A stretch of DNA of 64,000 bases from Gammaproteobacteria bacterium (GTDB lineage: Bacteria; Pseudomonadota; Gammaproteobacteria; Competibacterales; Competibacteraceae), in the NCBI GenBank assembly GCA_024235135.1, contig JACKMZ010000003.1:1-64000 (forward strand), written 5' to 3'. A program made the position numbers and the translations under genes. This document shows, piece by piece, positions 45,200-55,033 of the stretch. How positions within the stretch are numbered: position 1 is the stretch's first letter; every line of letters begins with the position of its first letter. The notes under the pieces are model-generated. The model was given only the letters and a program-made list of their open reading frames with translations. It made no database searches and had not been told where the DNA came from.

Positions 45200-45715
45200 T
45201 CAACCGCCGCTGGCGAACATTTTCTCCAGGGTGTCCAGTTTAGCTTTGGATGCCTCGTCGCCAGGGTCCAGATTGATGGCCTCACGGTAGGCTTCGGTGG
45301 CCAATTTGGTATAGAGATCGCCTAGATTGGCGCGCACCACGGGATACTCCGGTGCGTTGGCGATGGCGCTCAGCAGAGCCTGGCGTGCTTGCTCGTAGTC
45401 ACCCTGTTGCGCGTAGATGGAGGCGAGATTGTTGAAAGATTCGGGGATGCGGGGGAACAAACGGGACAATTCGAGGAAGACTTCCCGTGCGCTGTCCGTA
45501 TCGCCTCGTTGCAATAGCAGCAGGCCCTTCAGGAAACGGGCTTCCACGTCGTTGGTATTGTTGGCGATGCGCTCGTCCAGCGTATTCAGCGCGGTTTGCC
45601 ATTCGCCAGCTTCCGCCATGCGCTGGATCGCAGTCAGATCGGTGGCCTGTTGGCCCTGGAGATTGCTGGCCACCATGAGCATCAGGGCCAGTGATGCAAC
45701 GCGCAGATGTTTCAT
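45200..45715 (-). CDS. Exported TPR-repeat protein
   Basis: A 171-residue protein with an N-terminal signal peptide ('LALMLMVASNLQG') and three to four TPR-like helical repeats ('ARFLKGLLLLQRGDTDSAREVF', 'FNNLASIYAQQGDYEQAR', 'LGDLYTKLATEAYREAINLDPGD'). It is therefore likely a periplasmic or lipid-free scaffold protein. It lies 28 bp upstream of pncC in the same direction, which may make it the first gene of the recA transcript. It shares a 117-bp divergent region with mutS. Function unknown. Confidence 0.8.
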   Translation of the reverse strand: MKHLRVASLALMLMVASNLQGQQATDLTAIQRMAEAGEWQTALNTLDERIANNTNDVEARFLKGLLLLQRGDTDSAREVFLELSRLFPRIPESFNNLASIYAQQGDYEQARQALLSAIANAPEYPVVRANLGDLYTKLATEAYREAINLDPGDEASKAKLDTLEKMFASGG

Positions 45716-45832
45716 GACCCTCTTATCCTTGCATAATGTGTTTATAGAAATGCCCTGTGGGGCAAATGGCTGGGTAATGATTTTGATAGCTTAGCGCATG
45801 GCTCCCCGCCATACCAAGTCGCTGGAAAATTG

Positions 45833-48460
45833 ATGAGCGTTCGCCAACCCACGACCCCGATGACCATCGCAGAGACCGAGTTCGCCGAACACACGCCGAT
45901 GATGCAGCAGTATCTGCGCATCAAGGCGGAACATCCCGATATTCTCGTATTTTATCGGATGGGCGATTTTTATGAATTGTTCTACGAAGACGCCCGCCGC
46001 GCCGCGCGGTTGCTGGACATTACCCTGACCAGTCGCGGGCAATCGGCCGGGGCGCCTATTCCCATGGCGGGGGTCCCGTTTCACGCGGTGGAAAGCTATC
46101 TGGCCAAACTGGTGCGGTTGGGGGAGTCGGTGGCGATTTGCGAACAGATCGGCGATCCTCAAGCGAGCCGGGGTCCGGTGGAACGCCAGGTGGTGCGCAT
46201 CGTCACGCCCGGTACGCTCACCGACGAGGCTTTGTTGGAAGAACGCCGCGACAATCTCCTCGTGGCTTTGCATGGGACCGGCGAATGCTTCGGTGTGGCC
46301 AGTCTGGACTTGGCCGGGGGACGAATTGCGCTCGCGCAGATAAAGGGCGAGGCCGCCTTGATGGCCGAATTGGAGCGGCTGCGTCCGGCTGAATTGCTGC
46401 TCAGTGAGGACTTTCCACGAGTCCTGGGCCTGCGTGAACAAACCGGAGTTCGGCGACAGGCGCCCTGGCATTTCGATCTGGACAGCGCCATCCGGACCTT
46501 ATGCGAGCAGTTCGGCACCCGCAGTCTGGCGGGATTCGGTTGCGAGGACCTGCCGATAGCCATCGCCGCCGCCGGCTGTTTGCTGCAATACGTGAAGGAT
46601 ACCCAGCGTGGCGCGTTGCCTCACTTGACCCGACTGCAGGTCGAACGCCACGAGGACGGGGTCATGCTGGATGCGGCCACGCGCCGTAATCTGGAACTGG
46701 AGCACAGTTTGGGCGGTCATGCCCAGTTGACGCTGGTTGGGGTCCTGGACCGTTGCGTGACGCCCATGGGTAGCCGCCTGCTCAAACGCTGGCTTAACCG
46801 TCCGTTGCGCGATCGGGCGGTGCTGCTAGGTCGGCAACAGGCCATCGACGGCCTGTTGCGGGAAGGACACTGCGAATATGTGCATGCCGGTTTGCGGGGT
46901 ATCGGCGACGTCGAACGGATTCTGGCGCGCGTGGCTTTGCATACCGCCCGCCCGCGCGATCTATCGGGACTGCGCGACGCCTTGGGACGTTTACCCGAGT
47001 TGCAGGAAATTTTGCGGCCGCTGACCGCGGAACGGGTCCAAACCCTGGCGCGCCAGGCCGGCACCCATCCGGACAGCCTGGATTTGTTACGACGCGCCTT
47101 GTTGGAGACGCCCCCCTTGTTGATCCGTGATGGGGGTGTCATCGCATCGGGCTACGATACGGAGTTGGACTCGCTGCGCCAACTCAGCGAGAACGCCGAT
47201 CAGTTCCTGGTGGATTTGGAGACGCGGGAACGAGCCCGAACCGGTATCGCCAATCTTCGGGTCGGTTACAATCGGATACACGGGTACTATCTGGAAATCA
47301 GCCGCAGCCAAGCTGACGCCGTACCCGCCGATTATCTGCGGCGGCAGACCCTCAAGGGCGTGGAACGCTATATCATGCCCGAACTCAAGGAGTTCGAGAG
47401 CCAGGTGCTCAGCGCCAGGGAACGGGCCTTGGCGCGGGAGAAACAGCTTTATGAACGGCTGTTGGATCGCTTGACGGGGGTGTTGCCCGCCCTTCAGGAC
47501 AGCGCCACGGCCCTGGCGGAACTCGATGTGCTCGCCAACCTGGCCGAACGGGCGGGATCGCTGAATCTGAACCCGCCGGAACTGGTCGATGAAGCGGGTC
47601 TGCTCATCAAGGCGGGGCGTCATCCTGTCGTGGAACAGGCGCTGGACGGACCTTTCGTGGCCAATGACCTGCGCCTGAACGATACACGTCGCATGCTGAT
47701 CGTCACCGGGCCGAACATGGGCGGTAAAAGCACGTTCATGCGTCAGGTGGCGTTGATTGCGATCATGGCTTACAGCGGCAGCTTCGTGCCCGCCACGCGA
47801 GCGAGACTTGGACCCATCGACCGAATATTCACCCGTATCGGGGCCGCCGACGATCTGGCCGGGGGACGTTCCACTTTCATGGTGGAGATGACCGAGACGG
47901 CGAACATTCTGCACAATGCCACGCCCAACAGCCTGGTCCTGCTGGATGAAATCGGACGGGGCACGAGTACCTACGATGGCTTGGCCCTGGCCTGGTCCTG
48001 CGCCATGCACTTGGCGCAAAAGCTCCGCGCCTTTACCCTATTCGCCACGCACTATTTCGAATTGACCCGGTTGCCCGACACGCAGGAGGGCGTGGCCAAC
48101 GTGCATCTGGATGCCGTCGAACATGGCGACACTATCGTCTTTCTGCATGCCGTGCAGGAAGGGCCGGCCGATCGCAGTTACGGTCTACAGGTGGCGGCCT
48201 TGGCGGGGATACCAGCCGAGGTGATCGACCAGGCGCAGCAACGGTTGCGGGAATTGGAAAAACCGGCCGCGCCTCGAATCGTCGCGCGTCGGGGTCAACC
48301 CCCTGTCGGTGGGCCTGACACGGCCGGTCCACAGTTGTCGCTGTTCGGCGCCGTTCCGCACCCCGTGGTGGAAACGCTGGCCGGGACGAATCCCGATGAA
48401 CTCAGTCCCCGTGAGGCGCTGGAGGTGCTTTATCGCCTAAAGGCTTTAGCCGCCGAGTAG
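45833..48460 (+). CDS. mutS: DNA mismatch repair protein MutS
   Basis: An 875-residue mismatch sensor. The N-terminal mismatch-binding domain includes 'FYRMGDFYELF', where the Phe-x-Glu wedge (FYE) is intact. The core/clamp domains follow. The ATPase has Walker A GPNMGGKST (from residue 626), 'DLAGGRSTFMVEM' and 'LLDEIGRGTSTYDG'. The C-terminal tail is of normal length. The ATG at 45833 is preferred to TTG one codon earlier and ATG 45860. Followed after 83 bp by fdxA, as in many gammaproteobacteria. Confidence 0.96.
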   Translation: MSVRQPTTPMTIAETEFAEHTPMMQQYLRIKAEHPDILVFYRMGDFYELFYEDARRAARLLDITLTSRGQSAGAPIPMAGVPFHAVESYLAKLVRLGESVAICEQIGDPQASRGPVERQVVRIVTPGTLTDEALLEERRDNLLVALHGTGECFGVASLDLAGGRIALAQIKGEAALMAELERLRPAELLLSEDFPRVLGLREQTGVRRQAPWHFDLDSAIRTLCEQFGTRSLAGFGCEDLPIAIAAAGCLLQYVKDTQRGALPHLTRLQVERHEDGVMLDAATRRNLELEHSLGGHAQLTLVGVLDRCVTPMGSRLLKRWLNRPLRDRAVLLGRQQAIDGLLREGHCEYVHAGLRGIGDVERILARVALHTARPRDLSGLRDALGRLPELQEILRPLTAERVQTLARQAGTHPDSLDLLRRALLETPPLLIRDGGVIASGYDTELDSLRQLSENADQFLVDLETRERARTGIANLRVGYNRIHGYYLEISRSQADAVPADYLRRQTLKGVERYIMPELKEFESQVLSARERALAREKQLYERLLDRLTGVLPALQDSATALAELDVLANLAERAGSLNLNPPELVDEAGLLIKAGRHPVVEQALDGPFVANDLRLNDTRRMLIVTGPNMGGKSTFMRQVALIAIMAYSGSFVPATRARLGPIDRIFTRIGAADDLAGGRSTFMVEMTETANILHNATPNSLVLLDEIGRGTSTYDGLALAWSCAMHLAQKLRAFTLFATHYFELTRLPDTQEGVANVHLDAVEHGDTIVFLHAVQEGPADRSYGLQVAALAGIPAEVIDQAQQRLRELEKPAAPRIVARRGQPPVGGPDTAGPQLSLFGAVPHPVVETLAGTNPDELSPREALEVLYRLKALAAE

Positions 48461-48543
48461 TTATACTGATATAGCTGTTTTCTACTTAACCTGCTCCAAC
48501 GCGGTCGTTAAGATAAATCCGTTAAGTCGTTAAGGGGATAACC

Positions 48544-48867
48544 ATGACCTTTGTCGTCGCTGAGAATTGCATCAAATGCAAGTACACCGATTGTGTGGAA
48601 GTATGCCCGGTGGATTGCTTTCACGAAGGCCCGAACTTTCTTGTCATCGACCCCGATGAATGCATCGATTGCACCTTGTGCGAGCCTGAATGCCCGGCCG
48701 AAGCCATTTTTGCCGAAGACGATATCCCCGAGGGTCAAGAGCATTTCCTGGAAATAAACGCCGAACTGGCCAAGGTGTGGCCCGTGATCAGCGTGAAAAT
48801 CGACGCCCCACCCGATGCCGACGATTGGAACGGCAAAACGGACAAACTGGATAAGCTTGAGCGTTGA
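48544..48867 (+). CDS. fdxA: 7Fe ferredoxin FdxA
   Basis: A 107-residue ferredoxin of the Azotobacter FdI type. Cys9, Cys17 and Cys50 are placed to bind the 3Fe-4S cluster, and Cys21, Cys40, Cys43 and Cys46 the 4Fe-4S cluster; Cys12 and Cys25 correspond to the free cysteines. The acidic C-terminal half is typical. It is a low-potential electron carrier; FdI-type proteins are linked to redox-stress control. AAGGGG 6 bp before ATG 48544 is a strong ribosome-binding site. Confidence 0.95.
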   Translation: MTFVVAENCIKCKYTDCVEVCPVDCFHEGPNFLVIDPDECIDCTLCEPECPAEAIFAEDDIPEGQEHFLEINAELAKVWPVISVKIDAPPDADDWNGKTDKLDKLER

Positions 48868-48981
48868 CTGCCGGGGCCCATTCCAGGCGATTAATGATTG
48901 CCATCGCCCTAGCCGCCCTTGAAACCCTTGCCGATCGCCCTCATGTATCCGCCGGTATAACTCCGGTCATGGGATACCCGC

Positions 48982-49845
48982 ATGAATGATTCGCCTTATG
49001 TCATCGAAGTAACCCGCGAGAATTTCGCGGCGGTGGTGCTGGACAAGTCTTTCCAGGTTCCGGTGCTGGTGGATTTCTGGGCGGAATGGTGCCAGCCCTG
49101 TCAAATACTCATGCCCTTGTTGAAGCGGTTGGCCGACTCGGCCAAGGGGGCTTTCCTGCTGGCCAAAATCAACACCGACCTCGATCAGGAACTGGCTCTG
49201 CATTTCGGTATCCGCGCCCTGCCCACGGTCAAACTGTTCCGCGGAGGCGAAGCCGTCGAAGAATTGGTGGGCGTCCATCCCGAATCGGTTTACCGTCAGT
49301 TGATCGAACGGCATGCGGCGCCGCCGGCCGATGGCCCGAGGGAAAAAGCCGACCAGGCTTGGCTCCAGGGAAAGCGTGGCAAGGCGATCGAGCTGCTACG
49401 CGCTGCACTGCAGGCGGAGCCGGACAATCACGAAATAGCCGTGGATCTGGCGGAAAAACTGATCCTGGAAGGTGAAACCCGCGAGGCGGAAGAACGGCTG
49501 CAAAGCCTACCGGCGGATGTCCGCAATGCCGAGCCGGCCAGCGGTTTGTTGGCGCGCTTGGAGTTCGCCGCCTTGGCGGAAGGTTCCCCCAGTCTGGACA
49601 GCCTGTGGGAAGCGCTGGACGCGAATCCCGAGGATCATGCCAAGCGGCGCCAATTGGGCGCGCGGTTGGTTCTGGCGGGAGATTATGAAGCCGCCCTGGA
49701 TCAGTTTCTGGAACTGTTGAAAAGGGCTCCCCAGTTCGGCGACGAAGCGGGCCGCAAGGGCTTATTGAGCCTATTCAATCTCCTGGGTAGCGGCCATGAG
49801 TTGGTCGCCACTTACCGCCGCAAGATGTACAACCTCCTGCACTGA
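48982..49845 (+). CDS. Thioredoxin-TPR protein, CnoX/YbbN-like
   Basis: A 287-residue protein. The N-terminal thioredoxin domain has an intact WCQPC active site (Cys37, Cys40), unlike E. coli CnoX, where one Cys is lost. The second half consists of helical TPR-like repeats ('AWLQGKRGKAIELLRAAL', 'RQLGARLVLAGDYEAALDQF'), ending in the YbbN-type C-terminus. It is probably a chaperone-linked redox protein of the cytoplasm; an intact CxxC suggests it keeps oxidoreductase activity. It ends 2 bp before the convergent GH31 gene. Confidence 0.88.
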   Translation: MNDSPYVIEVTRENFAAVVLDKSFQVPVLVDFWAEWCQPCQILMPLLKRLADSAKGAFLLAKINTDLDQELALHFGIRALPTVKLFRGGEAVEELVGVHPESVYRQLIERHAAPPADGPREKADQAWLQGKRGKAIELLRAALQAEPDNHEIAVDLAEKLILEGETREAEERLQSLPADVRNAEPASGLLARLEFAALAEGSPSLDSLWEALDANPEDHAKRRQLGARLVLAGDYEAALDQFLELLKRAPQFGDEAGRKGLLSLFNLLGSGHELVATYRRKMYNLLH

Positions 49846-49846
49846 C

Positions 49847-52237
49847 TCAGGCTAACACGGTCAGCCATTGGCTTATCCACGGCCGGCTGGCCGGTTGCAG
49901 TGCGCGCGCCCGGCGTTGACCGTTCGTGGAAAGCACGGCTTGGCGAGCGGACTCCGGGCCTCCGTAAAATACCGGCTGGAAATCGACCGTCCCGGATGGG
50001 TAGTGGCCCTGCTCCGTCAGGGTGATGGTCCAGGTATCGGTGTCCAGTCGCGCCGTGATGTCCACCGAGTTGAAGTGGCCGCGGGTATAGCGCCGCGTTT
50101 CCCAGTCGTCGATCCAAACCGTGCCGCGTGCGCTGCTCCTTCCCTCGCAGAAGACATGCAATTCGATTTTCCCGAGGTCCATCAGGCTGTTATGAAGTGG
50201 CCCGTTGTAATAAGGGATGATCGAGTTTTCCTTGGCGAATAGGGGGATTTCATCCAGAGCCGCGGCATAGCGCAGCGTGCGGTCCCCGTCCAGCCATAGC
50301 CCTTTATTGAGATCGTACCAGCGTCCGGGCGGGAGGGTCACGGCGCGGGACTGTCGTTTGCCGCCGTCGATGACGATGTCCTGGCCTGTTCCAGCCGGCG
50401 TCAGTATGGGCGCCACCAGCAGGGCGTCGCCGACCAGAAATTGATCGTCCAGATGCTCGAAGTCCTTGTCCTCGTAATCATAAAGCAGCGGTCGCAGCAG
50501 GGGATCGCCGTGCAGATAATGTTGAAAAGCGCAGGCATAGAGATAGGGCAATAGCCGATAGCGCGTTTTGATCGTATCGCGAACCGCGCTTAAACAAGGT
50601 TCGCCGAAACACCAGGGTTCCTGGCGCTTGCTGTGACGGGCCGAATGATTTCGGAAAAAAGGGAAGAGGAAACAAGCCTGATACCAGCGCACCAACAGTT
50701 CCGCCTGGGTATCTCCCAGAAAGCCGCCCACATCCGGTCCGTTATAAGCCAATCCGGAAAGGCCCAGATTGAGCGTGCAAGGGATGGCCATGCGTAAATG
50801 TTCCCAGGAACTGACGTTATCGCCGGTCCAAAGGGCGCTATAGCGTTGGGTGCCCGTGCAGGCGCTGCGGGTCAGCAGAAACGGCCGGACATCGGGTGCA
50901 TGGCGGGTGCAAGCCGGGTGGCTGGCCTTGGCCATGAAATGCGCGTACTGATTGTGATAACGATCGTGCTCGATCGTACCGTCCGCGAAGCGCATATCCT
51001 CGGGGTTGCTGTAGCCGGTGGCGGGATCGTTCATGTCCAGCCAGGCGCCGTCCAAGGCGCTGTCCCGAAGAAAATCGCCCAGCCGCTCGGCCCACCAGTC
51101 CTGCGTTCTGGCCAGGGTGAAATCGGGAAAAACCGTATCTCCCGGCCAGACCCGCCCGACGAAATCCCGCCCGCTCGCTGTTTTGCAGAAGACCTGCGCT
51201 TCGATCCCGCTGTCGTACAGCGTATAGCCGGGTTCCCGCTTGACCCCGGGGTCGATGATGGCCACGGTGCGTATCCCCGCCTGTTTCAGTTCCTGATTGA
51301 GCGCCTGGGGCGCGGGAAAACGTTCGCCGTTCCAAGTGAACAGCCGGTAGCCGTCCATATAGTCGATGTCGTACCACAAGGCGCTGACGGGAATGTCGTG
51401 TTGAGCGAACTGGGCTTGGAGATCGCGTATTTGCGCTTCGTTTTCATAGCTCCAGCGGCATTGGTGATACCCCAGGCTCCACAGGGATGGGAGTTCCGCC
51501 CGTCCGGTCAACGCCGTGAAATGGCGCACGATCTGACGTAGGCTGGGACCGGTCAAAATATAGATCTGGGTATTGCCGCGCAGCGATTGATACAGTAATC
51601 GGCCGCCGTGGGTTTTGCCCACGTCGAAAAGCGTGCGTCCGGGGTTATCGAAATACAGCCCGGTGAAATGCGCGCCGCTTTTGATGATGGCCAGGGGTAT
51701 CGCGGCGTAGCTCGGATCGTAGTCGTCACGTTGGAAGGTGTGCGGGAACACGGCCACCACATCGACCGTCCAGTTGTCCACGCTGTCGTCGATTTTGTTG
51801 AAGCGCCGGGTCCGTTCCCCAAAGCCATAACAGCCCGTGGCGTCGCCGATGTCGAAATGGGCGATGAAGGTTTCGCCGTTGTACCCGAATCCCTCGCGAA
51901 CGGTGGCGACGACCGCGCCGGTCGCCAAGGTCATGTTGAACCAGGAGGGACCGAAGGTGATGAGGCCGCCGGATGGAGCGAACGACACTTGATCCTGTCC
52001 TATATCGGGCGGAATCAAGCGGCCGTCGCGATAATCCGTCTGGATGGCGTCCGAATGATTGCACGGGTCGCCGACCTGGCCGTTGGCGAAGCTCAAGCGG
52101 GTACAGAAGGGCGTTATTTCATGACAACAAATATCGGCGTGGAACGAGCGGCCCGATACCCGCAAACCGTTTTCAGTGGCAGTCAGATGATCGGCGTATT
52201 CAAAATTGAGTGGGTGGGTTTTTTGTCCGAATAACAT
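49847..52237 (-). CDS. Glycoside hydrolase family 31 alpha-glucosidase
   Basis: A 796-residue GH31 enzyme without a signal peptide. The N-terminal beta-sandwich ('YGFGERTRRFNKID') is followed by the (beta/alpha)8 barrel with 'SLGYHQCRWSY'. The nucleophile is Asp401 in WLDMND, where the more usual WxDMNE Glu is Asp404, and the acid/base is Asp473 in 'WTGDNVSSW'. A C-terminal beta-domain with 'LVGDALLVAPI' completes it. It should release alpha-linked glucose from maltose, glycogen-derived or related glucosides; sulfoquinovosidase or xylosidase activity cannot be excluded but their hallmarks are not seen. Monocistronic. Confidence 0.88.
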   Translation of the reverse strand: MLFGQKTHPLNFEYADHLTATENGLRVSGRSFHADICCHEITPFCTRLSFANGQVGDPCNHSDAIQTDYRDGRLIPPDIGQDQVSFAPSGGLITFGPSWFNMTLATGAVVATVREGFGYNGETFIAHFDIGDATGCYGFGERTRRFNKIDDSVDNWTVDVVAVFPHTFQRDDYDPSYAAIPLAIIKSGAHFTGLYFDNPGRTLFDVGKTHGGRLLYQSLRGNTQIYILTGPSLRQIVRHFTALTGRAELPSLWSLGYHQCRWSYENEAQIRDLQAQFAQHDIPVSALWYDIDYMDGYRLFTWNGERFPAPQALNQELKQAGIRTVAIIDPGVKREPGYTLYDSGIEAQVFCKTASGRDFVGRVWPGDTVFPDFTLARTQDWWAERLGDFLRDSALDGAWLDMNDPATGYSNPEDMRFADGTIEHDRYHNQYAHFMAKASHPACTRHAPDVRPFLLTRSACTGTQRYSALWTGDNVSSWEHLRMAIPCTLNLGLSGLAYNGPDVGGFLGDTQAELLVRWYQACFLFPFFRNHSARHSKRQEPWCFGEPCLSAVRDTIKTRYRLLPYLYACAFQHYLHGDPLLRPLLYDYEDKDFEHLDDQFLVGDALLVAPILTPAGTGQDIVIDGGKRQSRAVTLPPGRWYDLNKGLWLDGDRTLRYAAALDEIPLFAKENSIIPYYNGPLHNSLMDLGKIELHVFCEGRSSARGTVWIDDWETRRYTRGHFNSVDITARLDTDTWTITLTEQGHYPSGTVDFQPVFYGGPESARQAVLSTNGQRRARALQPASRPWISQWLTVLA

Positions 52238-52536
52238 GTCGGTTGTCAGTGAGGTGCTGGATGATCGGATGGCTTGGCCGCTTTGTCTGCGTGGCGGTGG
52301 GGAAGGAGACCTGCCCTGTTATCGGCCACGGGGGAACGGGGAACACGGGGGAGCACGGGACGGTCATAGCTTGGACGACACGGGATTATTGTAATCGAAA
52401 CCCGCTTGCGCTCGAAGTCCGGGGGTCTTCTATGCCCTTGGCGTGCAATCCCTTGTCGGTTCCTGAGTGGTTTCCAAACTGACGCCGACCTCGGTAAGGC
52501 CGAGCGGAGGTTGCATGCCGACGGGGAGATAGGACG
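52238..52536. other. Intergenic region between GH31 and an unknown gene
   Basis: 299 bp holding the divergent promoters of the GH31 gene and the 113-residue protein. Short G-rich runs occur (gggggaacggggaacacgggg near 52330), but no confident hexamer pair, repeat or RNA was recognised. Confidence 0.35.
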
Positions 52537-52878
52537 ATGTCTGTTACGCCGATGACCGGGTTGGACGAGTACATGACGACCCAAGAGGACACCACGCCTG
52601 AACTGAATCTGCAAGGATGCGGAACGCAACACGCCTTGGCCCTACTGAGGCAAGCCGTCGCATTTGGCCGGGCCAGGGCCGCGGAATTCCTGATCGTTCG
52701 GTTCGACACCCGTCCCTCGCTGGGCGAACGGGACAATTTGTTAGTGCCAATCAGCTTGTATCTGACCTTGGCCCGTCAACAGGGATTGCTCAAGCGTCAT
52801 ACTTTGCTGGCGGGCGCCGAATTGATTCAGTTCTTCATTGAGTTTCACGACTCCGAATCTAAGTTATATCGCTGTTGA
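52537..52878 (+). CDS. Hypothetical protein, 113 residues
   Basis: I do not recognise this protein. It has no signal peptide or membrane helix. The middle is moderately hydrophobic with 'AEFLIVRFDTRPSLGERDNLLVPISLYL', a length and composition consistent with a small folded domain. The upstream GGGGAGATAGGACG gives a good ribosome-binding site for ATG 52537, which supports it being a real gene. It lies 66 bp before the Sel1-repeat gene on the same strand. Confidence 0.6.
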   Translation: MSVTPMTGLDEYMTTQEDTTPELNLQGCGTQHALALLRQAVAFGRARAAEFLIVRFDTRPSLGERDNLLVPISLYLTLARQQGLLKRHTLLAGAELIQFFIEFHDSESKLYRC

Positions 52879-52944
52879 TGCCCGCGCGCCGTGTCCCGGC
52901 CGTTAATCCGTCGGAAAGGCCGAACGCCTGTGGAGAGTGTGATC

Positions 52945-54978
52945 ATGAGGCAGATAGTCCTGTTGCTGGTTTTAACCGGGTATGCCGCCGCGAGTTTCGC
53001 GGGCTTGTATAAATGGCAAGATGACAAAGGTGTCTGGCATTACGGTGATTCCCAACCTTCCTCCAATGCCGCGGAAAGCGCCTATAAGCGGGGCGATTAC
53101 CAAAAGGCGTACGAAGAATATGAAGTTTGGGCGAAACAGGGCGATCCCAGCGCGCTGTTCATGCTCGGTCTCATGTGTTTGGAAGGAAAAGGCGTGCCGC
53201 AAAACGATAAAAATGCCGCCGAGTGGTTCAGCAAGGCGGCCGCGGCCGGCCACGTCGAGGCCCAGCGTCAACTGGGCGTGCTTTATGCCACTGGCCGAGC
53301 GGTCGGCAAAAATGATCAGGAAGCCGTGAAATGGATGCGCAAGGCCGCCGCGCAAGGTAGCGTGGCGGCGCAATTCGATCTGGCCACTCGTTATGCCCAG
53401 GGCAAGGGAGCGCCACAGGACGATAAGGAAGCCTCCTACTGGTATCTCAAGGCGGCCGAACAGGGCCATACCGAGGCACAGGTACAATTGGCCGATTTTT
53501 ACACGGTCGGACGAGGGGTATCCAAAAACGACCGAGAGGCGCTCAAGTGGTACGGCAAGGCGGCCGCGGCCGGTAATGGCAACGCCCAATTCAATCTGGG
53601 CGCTCTGTACGCCTCTGGGCGTGGGGTTGTCCGCAACGATGGCGAAGCCCTCAAGTGGTATCGCAAAGCCGCCGATCAGGGGAACGCGGACGCTCAGAAC
53701 AATCTAGGGGTCCGTTATGCCACGGGTCTGGGAATCGCCAAGAACGAGCAGGAAGCCATCAAATGGTTCAAGCTGGCTGCTGATCAGAATCTGGCCCAGG
53801 CTCAGAACAATCTCGGCATGATGTACGCCCAGGGACGCGGGGTCCAGCGCAGCGACGCCGAAAGCGTGCAATGGTATCGCAAAGCCGCCGATCAAGGGTT
53901 GGCCTTGGCGCAATTCAATCTGGGTTATGCCTATCTCATGGGGCGCGGCGTCGCCAAAGACGATTTTGAAGCCTTCCGCCTGATGCGCACGGCCGCGACT
54001 CAGGGCTTGCCACAGGCGCAGTTCAATCTGGGCAATCTGTACATGGCCGGGCGTGGCGTCAAACCCAATGCGGAAGACGCGTTGGACTGGTATCGGAAGG
54101 CGGCGGCGAATCGAAGCCCCGACGCGCAATTCCAACTGGCTAATCTCTATGTGCAGGGCAAAGGCGTCTTCAAGGACGTGGATAAAGCCCTGAAACTCTA
54201 TGAGCAAGCCGCTAACGGCGGCCATGTCGACGCGCAGTACGAATTGGCCGATCGTTATGCGCACGGTCGCGATGTCCAGCAGGACGACGGCAAGGCGCTC
54301 ACCTGGTACAGCCGGGCGGCCGAGCAGGGTCATTTGGAAGCACAAATCACGCTTGCGGATAAATATTTCCAAGGACGCGGTATCGCCAAGGACTACGCCG
54401 AGGCGCTGGCTTGGTTCCGCAAAGCGGCCGAGAATGGCAGCGCCGCAGCCATGTTCGCCGTCGGCAACTTTTACGCTAACGGCTGGGGCGTCGAACGCAA
54501 CGATACGACGGCCGCGGATTGGTATCGCCGCGCCGCGGAACAAGGATCGGCCAACTCGCAGCTGAATCTGGGGATTCTCTATGCCGAAGGCCGTGGCGTC
54601 CCGCAGGATGATGCTCAGGCCGTGCAGTGGTATCGCAAGGCGGCCGACCAGGATATGGGCATGGCGGAGTTGATGTTGGGCATCATGCAGACGACCGGGC
54701 GCGGGACGCCGCGCGATGACAAGCAGGCCATGGGATGGTTCAGCAAGGCCGCCAACCAAAAGTCACCCTTGGCGCAATTCAGCCTCGGCGTGATGTATGC
54801 CGATGGACGCGGCGTTTCCAAGGATCTGGTGAAAGCGCACATGTGGCTCAATCTGGCCGCGACGGCGGGACAATCCAAGGCGGGGGAACTGCTGGACAGC
54901 ATCACCCAGGATATGAGTTCGGAACAGATCGCTCAGGCCCAAAAATTAGCCAATGCCTGGCGACCTGGCGCAATGTGA
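52945..54978 (+). CDS. Exported Sel1-repeat protein with DUF4124-like N-terminus
   Basis: A 677-residue protein. It has a signal peptide ('IVLLLVLTGYAAASFA'), then a DUF4124-like segment ('GLYKWQDDKGVWHYGDSQP'), then sixteen Sel1-like repeats of exactly 36 residues each (63-638) and a short C-terminal helix. Typical repeat wording is 'AQFNLGxxYAxGRGVxxDxxEALKWYRKAA'. Sel1 proteins are alpha-solenoid scaffolds for protein contacts; the export signal puts it in the periplasm or outside. GGAG 10 bp upstream supports ATG 52945 over the earlier in-frame start at 52891. Confidence 0.88.
   Translation: MRQIVLLLVLTGYAAASFAGLYKWQDDKGVWHYGDSQPSSNAAESAYKRGDYQKAYEEYEVWAKQGDPSALFMLGLMCLEGKGVPQNDKNAAEWFSKAAAAGHVEAQRQLGVLYATGRAVGKNDQEAVKWMRKAAAQGSVAAQFDLATRYAQGKGAPQDDKEASYWYLKAAEQGHTEAQVQLADFYTVGRGVSKNDREALKWYGKAAAAGNGNAQFNLGALYASGRGVVRNDGEALKWYRKAADQGNADAQNNLGVRYATGLGIAKNEQEAIKWFKLAADQNLAQAQNNLGMMYAQGRGVQRSDAESVQWYRKAADQGLALAQFNLGYAYLMGRGVAKDDFEAFRLMRTAATQGLPQAQFNLGNLYMAGRGVKPNAEDALDWYRKAAANRSPDAQFQLANLYVQGKGVFKDVDKALKLYEQAANGGHVDAQYELADRYAHGRDVQQDDGKALTWYSRAAEQGHLEAQITLADKYFQGRGIAKDYAEALAWFRKAAENGSAAAMFAVGNFYANGWGVERNDTTAADWYRRAAEQGSANSQLNLGILYAEGRGVPQDDAQAVQWYRKAADQDMGMAELMLGIMQTTGRGTPRDDKQAMGWFSKAANQKSPLAQFSLGVMYADGRGVSKDLVKAHMWLNLAATAGQSKAGELLDSITQDMSSEQIAQAQKLANAWRPGAM
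53131..54858 (+). repeat. Sixteen tandem 108-bp Sel1 coding repeats
   Basis: Sixteen consecutive 36-codon units without any length change. Divergence between units is considerable, so this is an old array; units 4-7 and 14 are the most alike. Perfect register means whole-unit gains or losses would keep frame. Confidence 0.85.
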
Positions 54979-55033
54979 TGCGCGCCATCCGACGGTTTGC
55001 GCCGTTTTTTCACACCCGAGCGGCGAGGATGGC

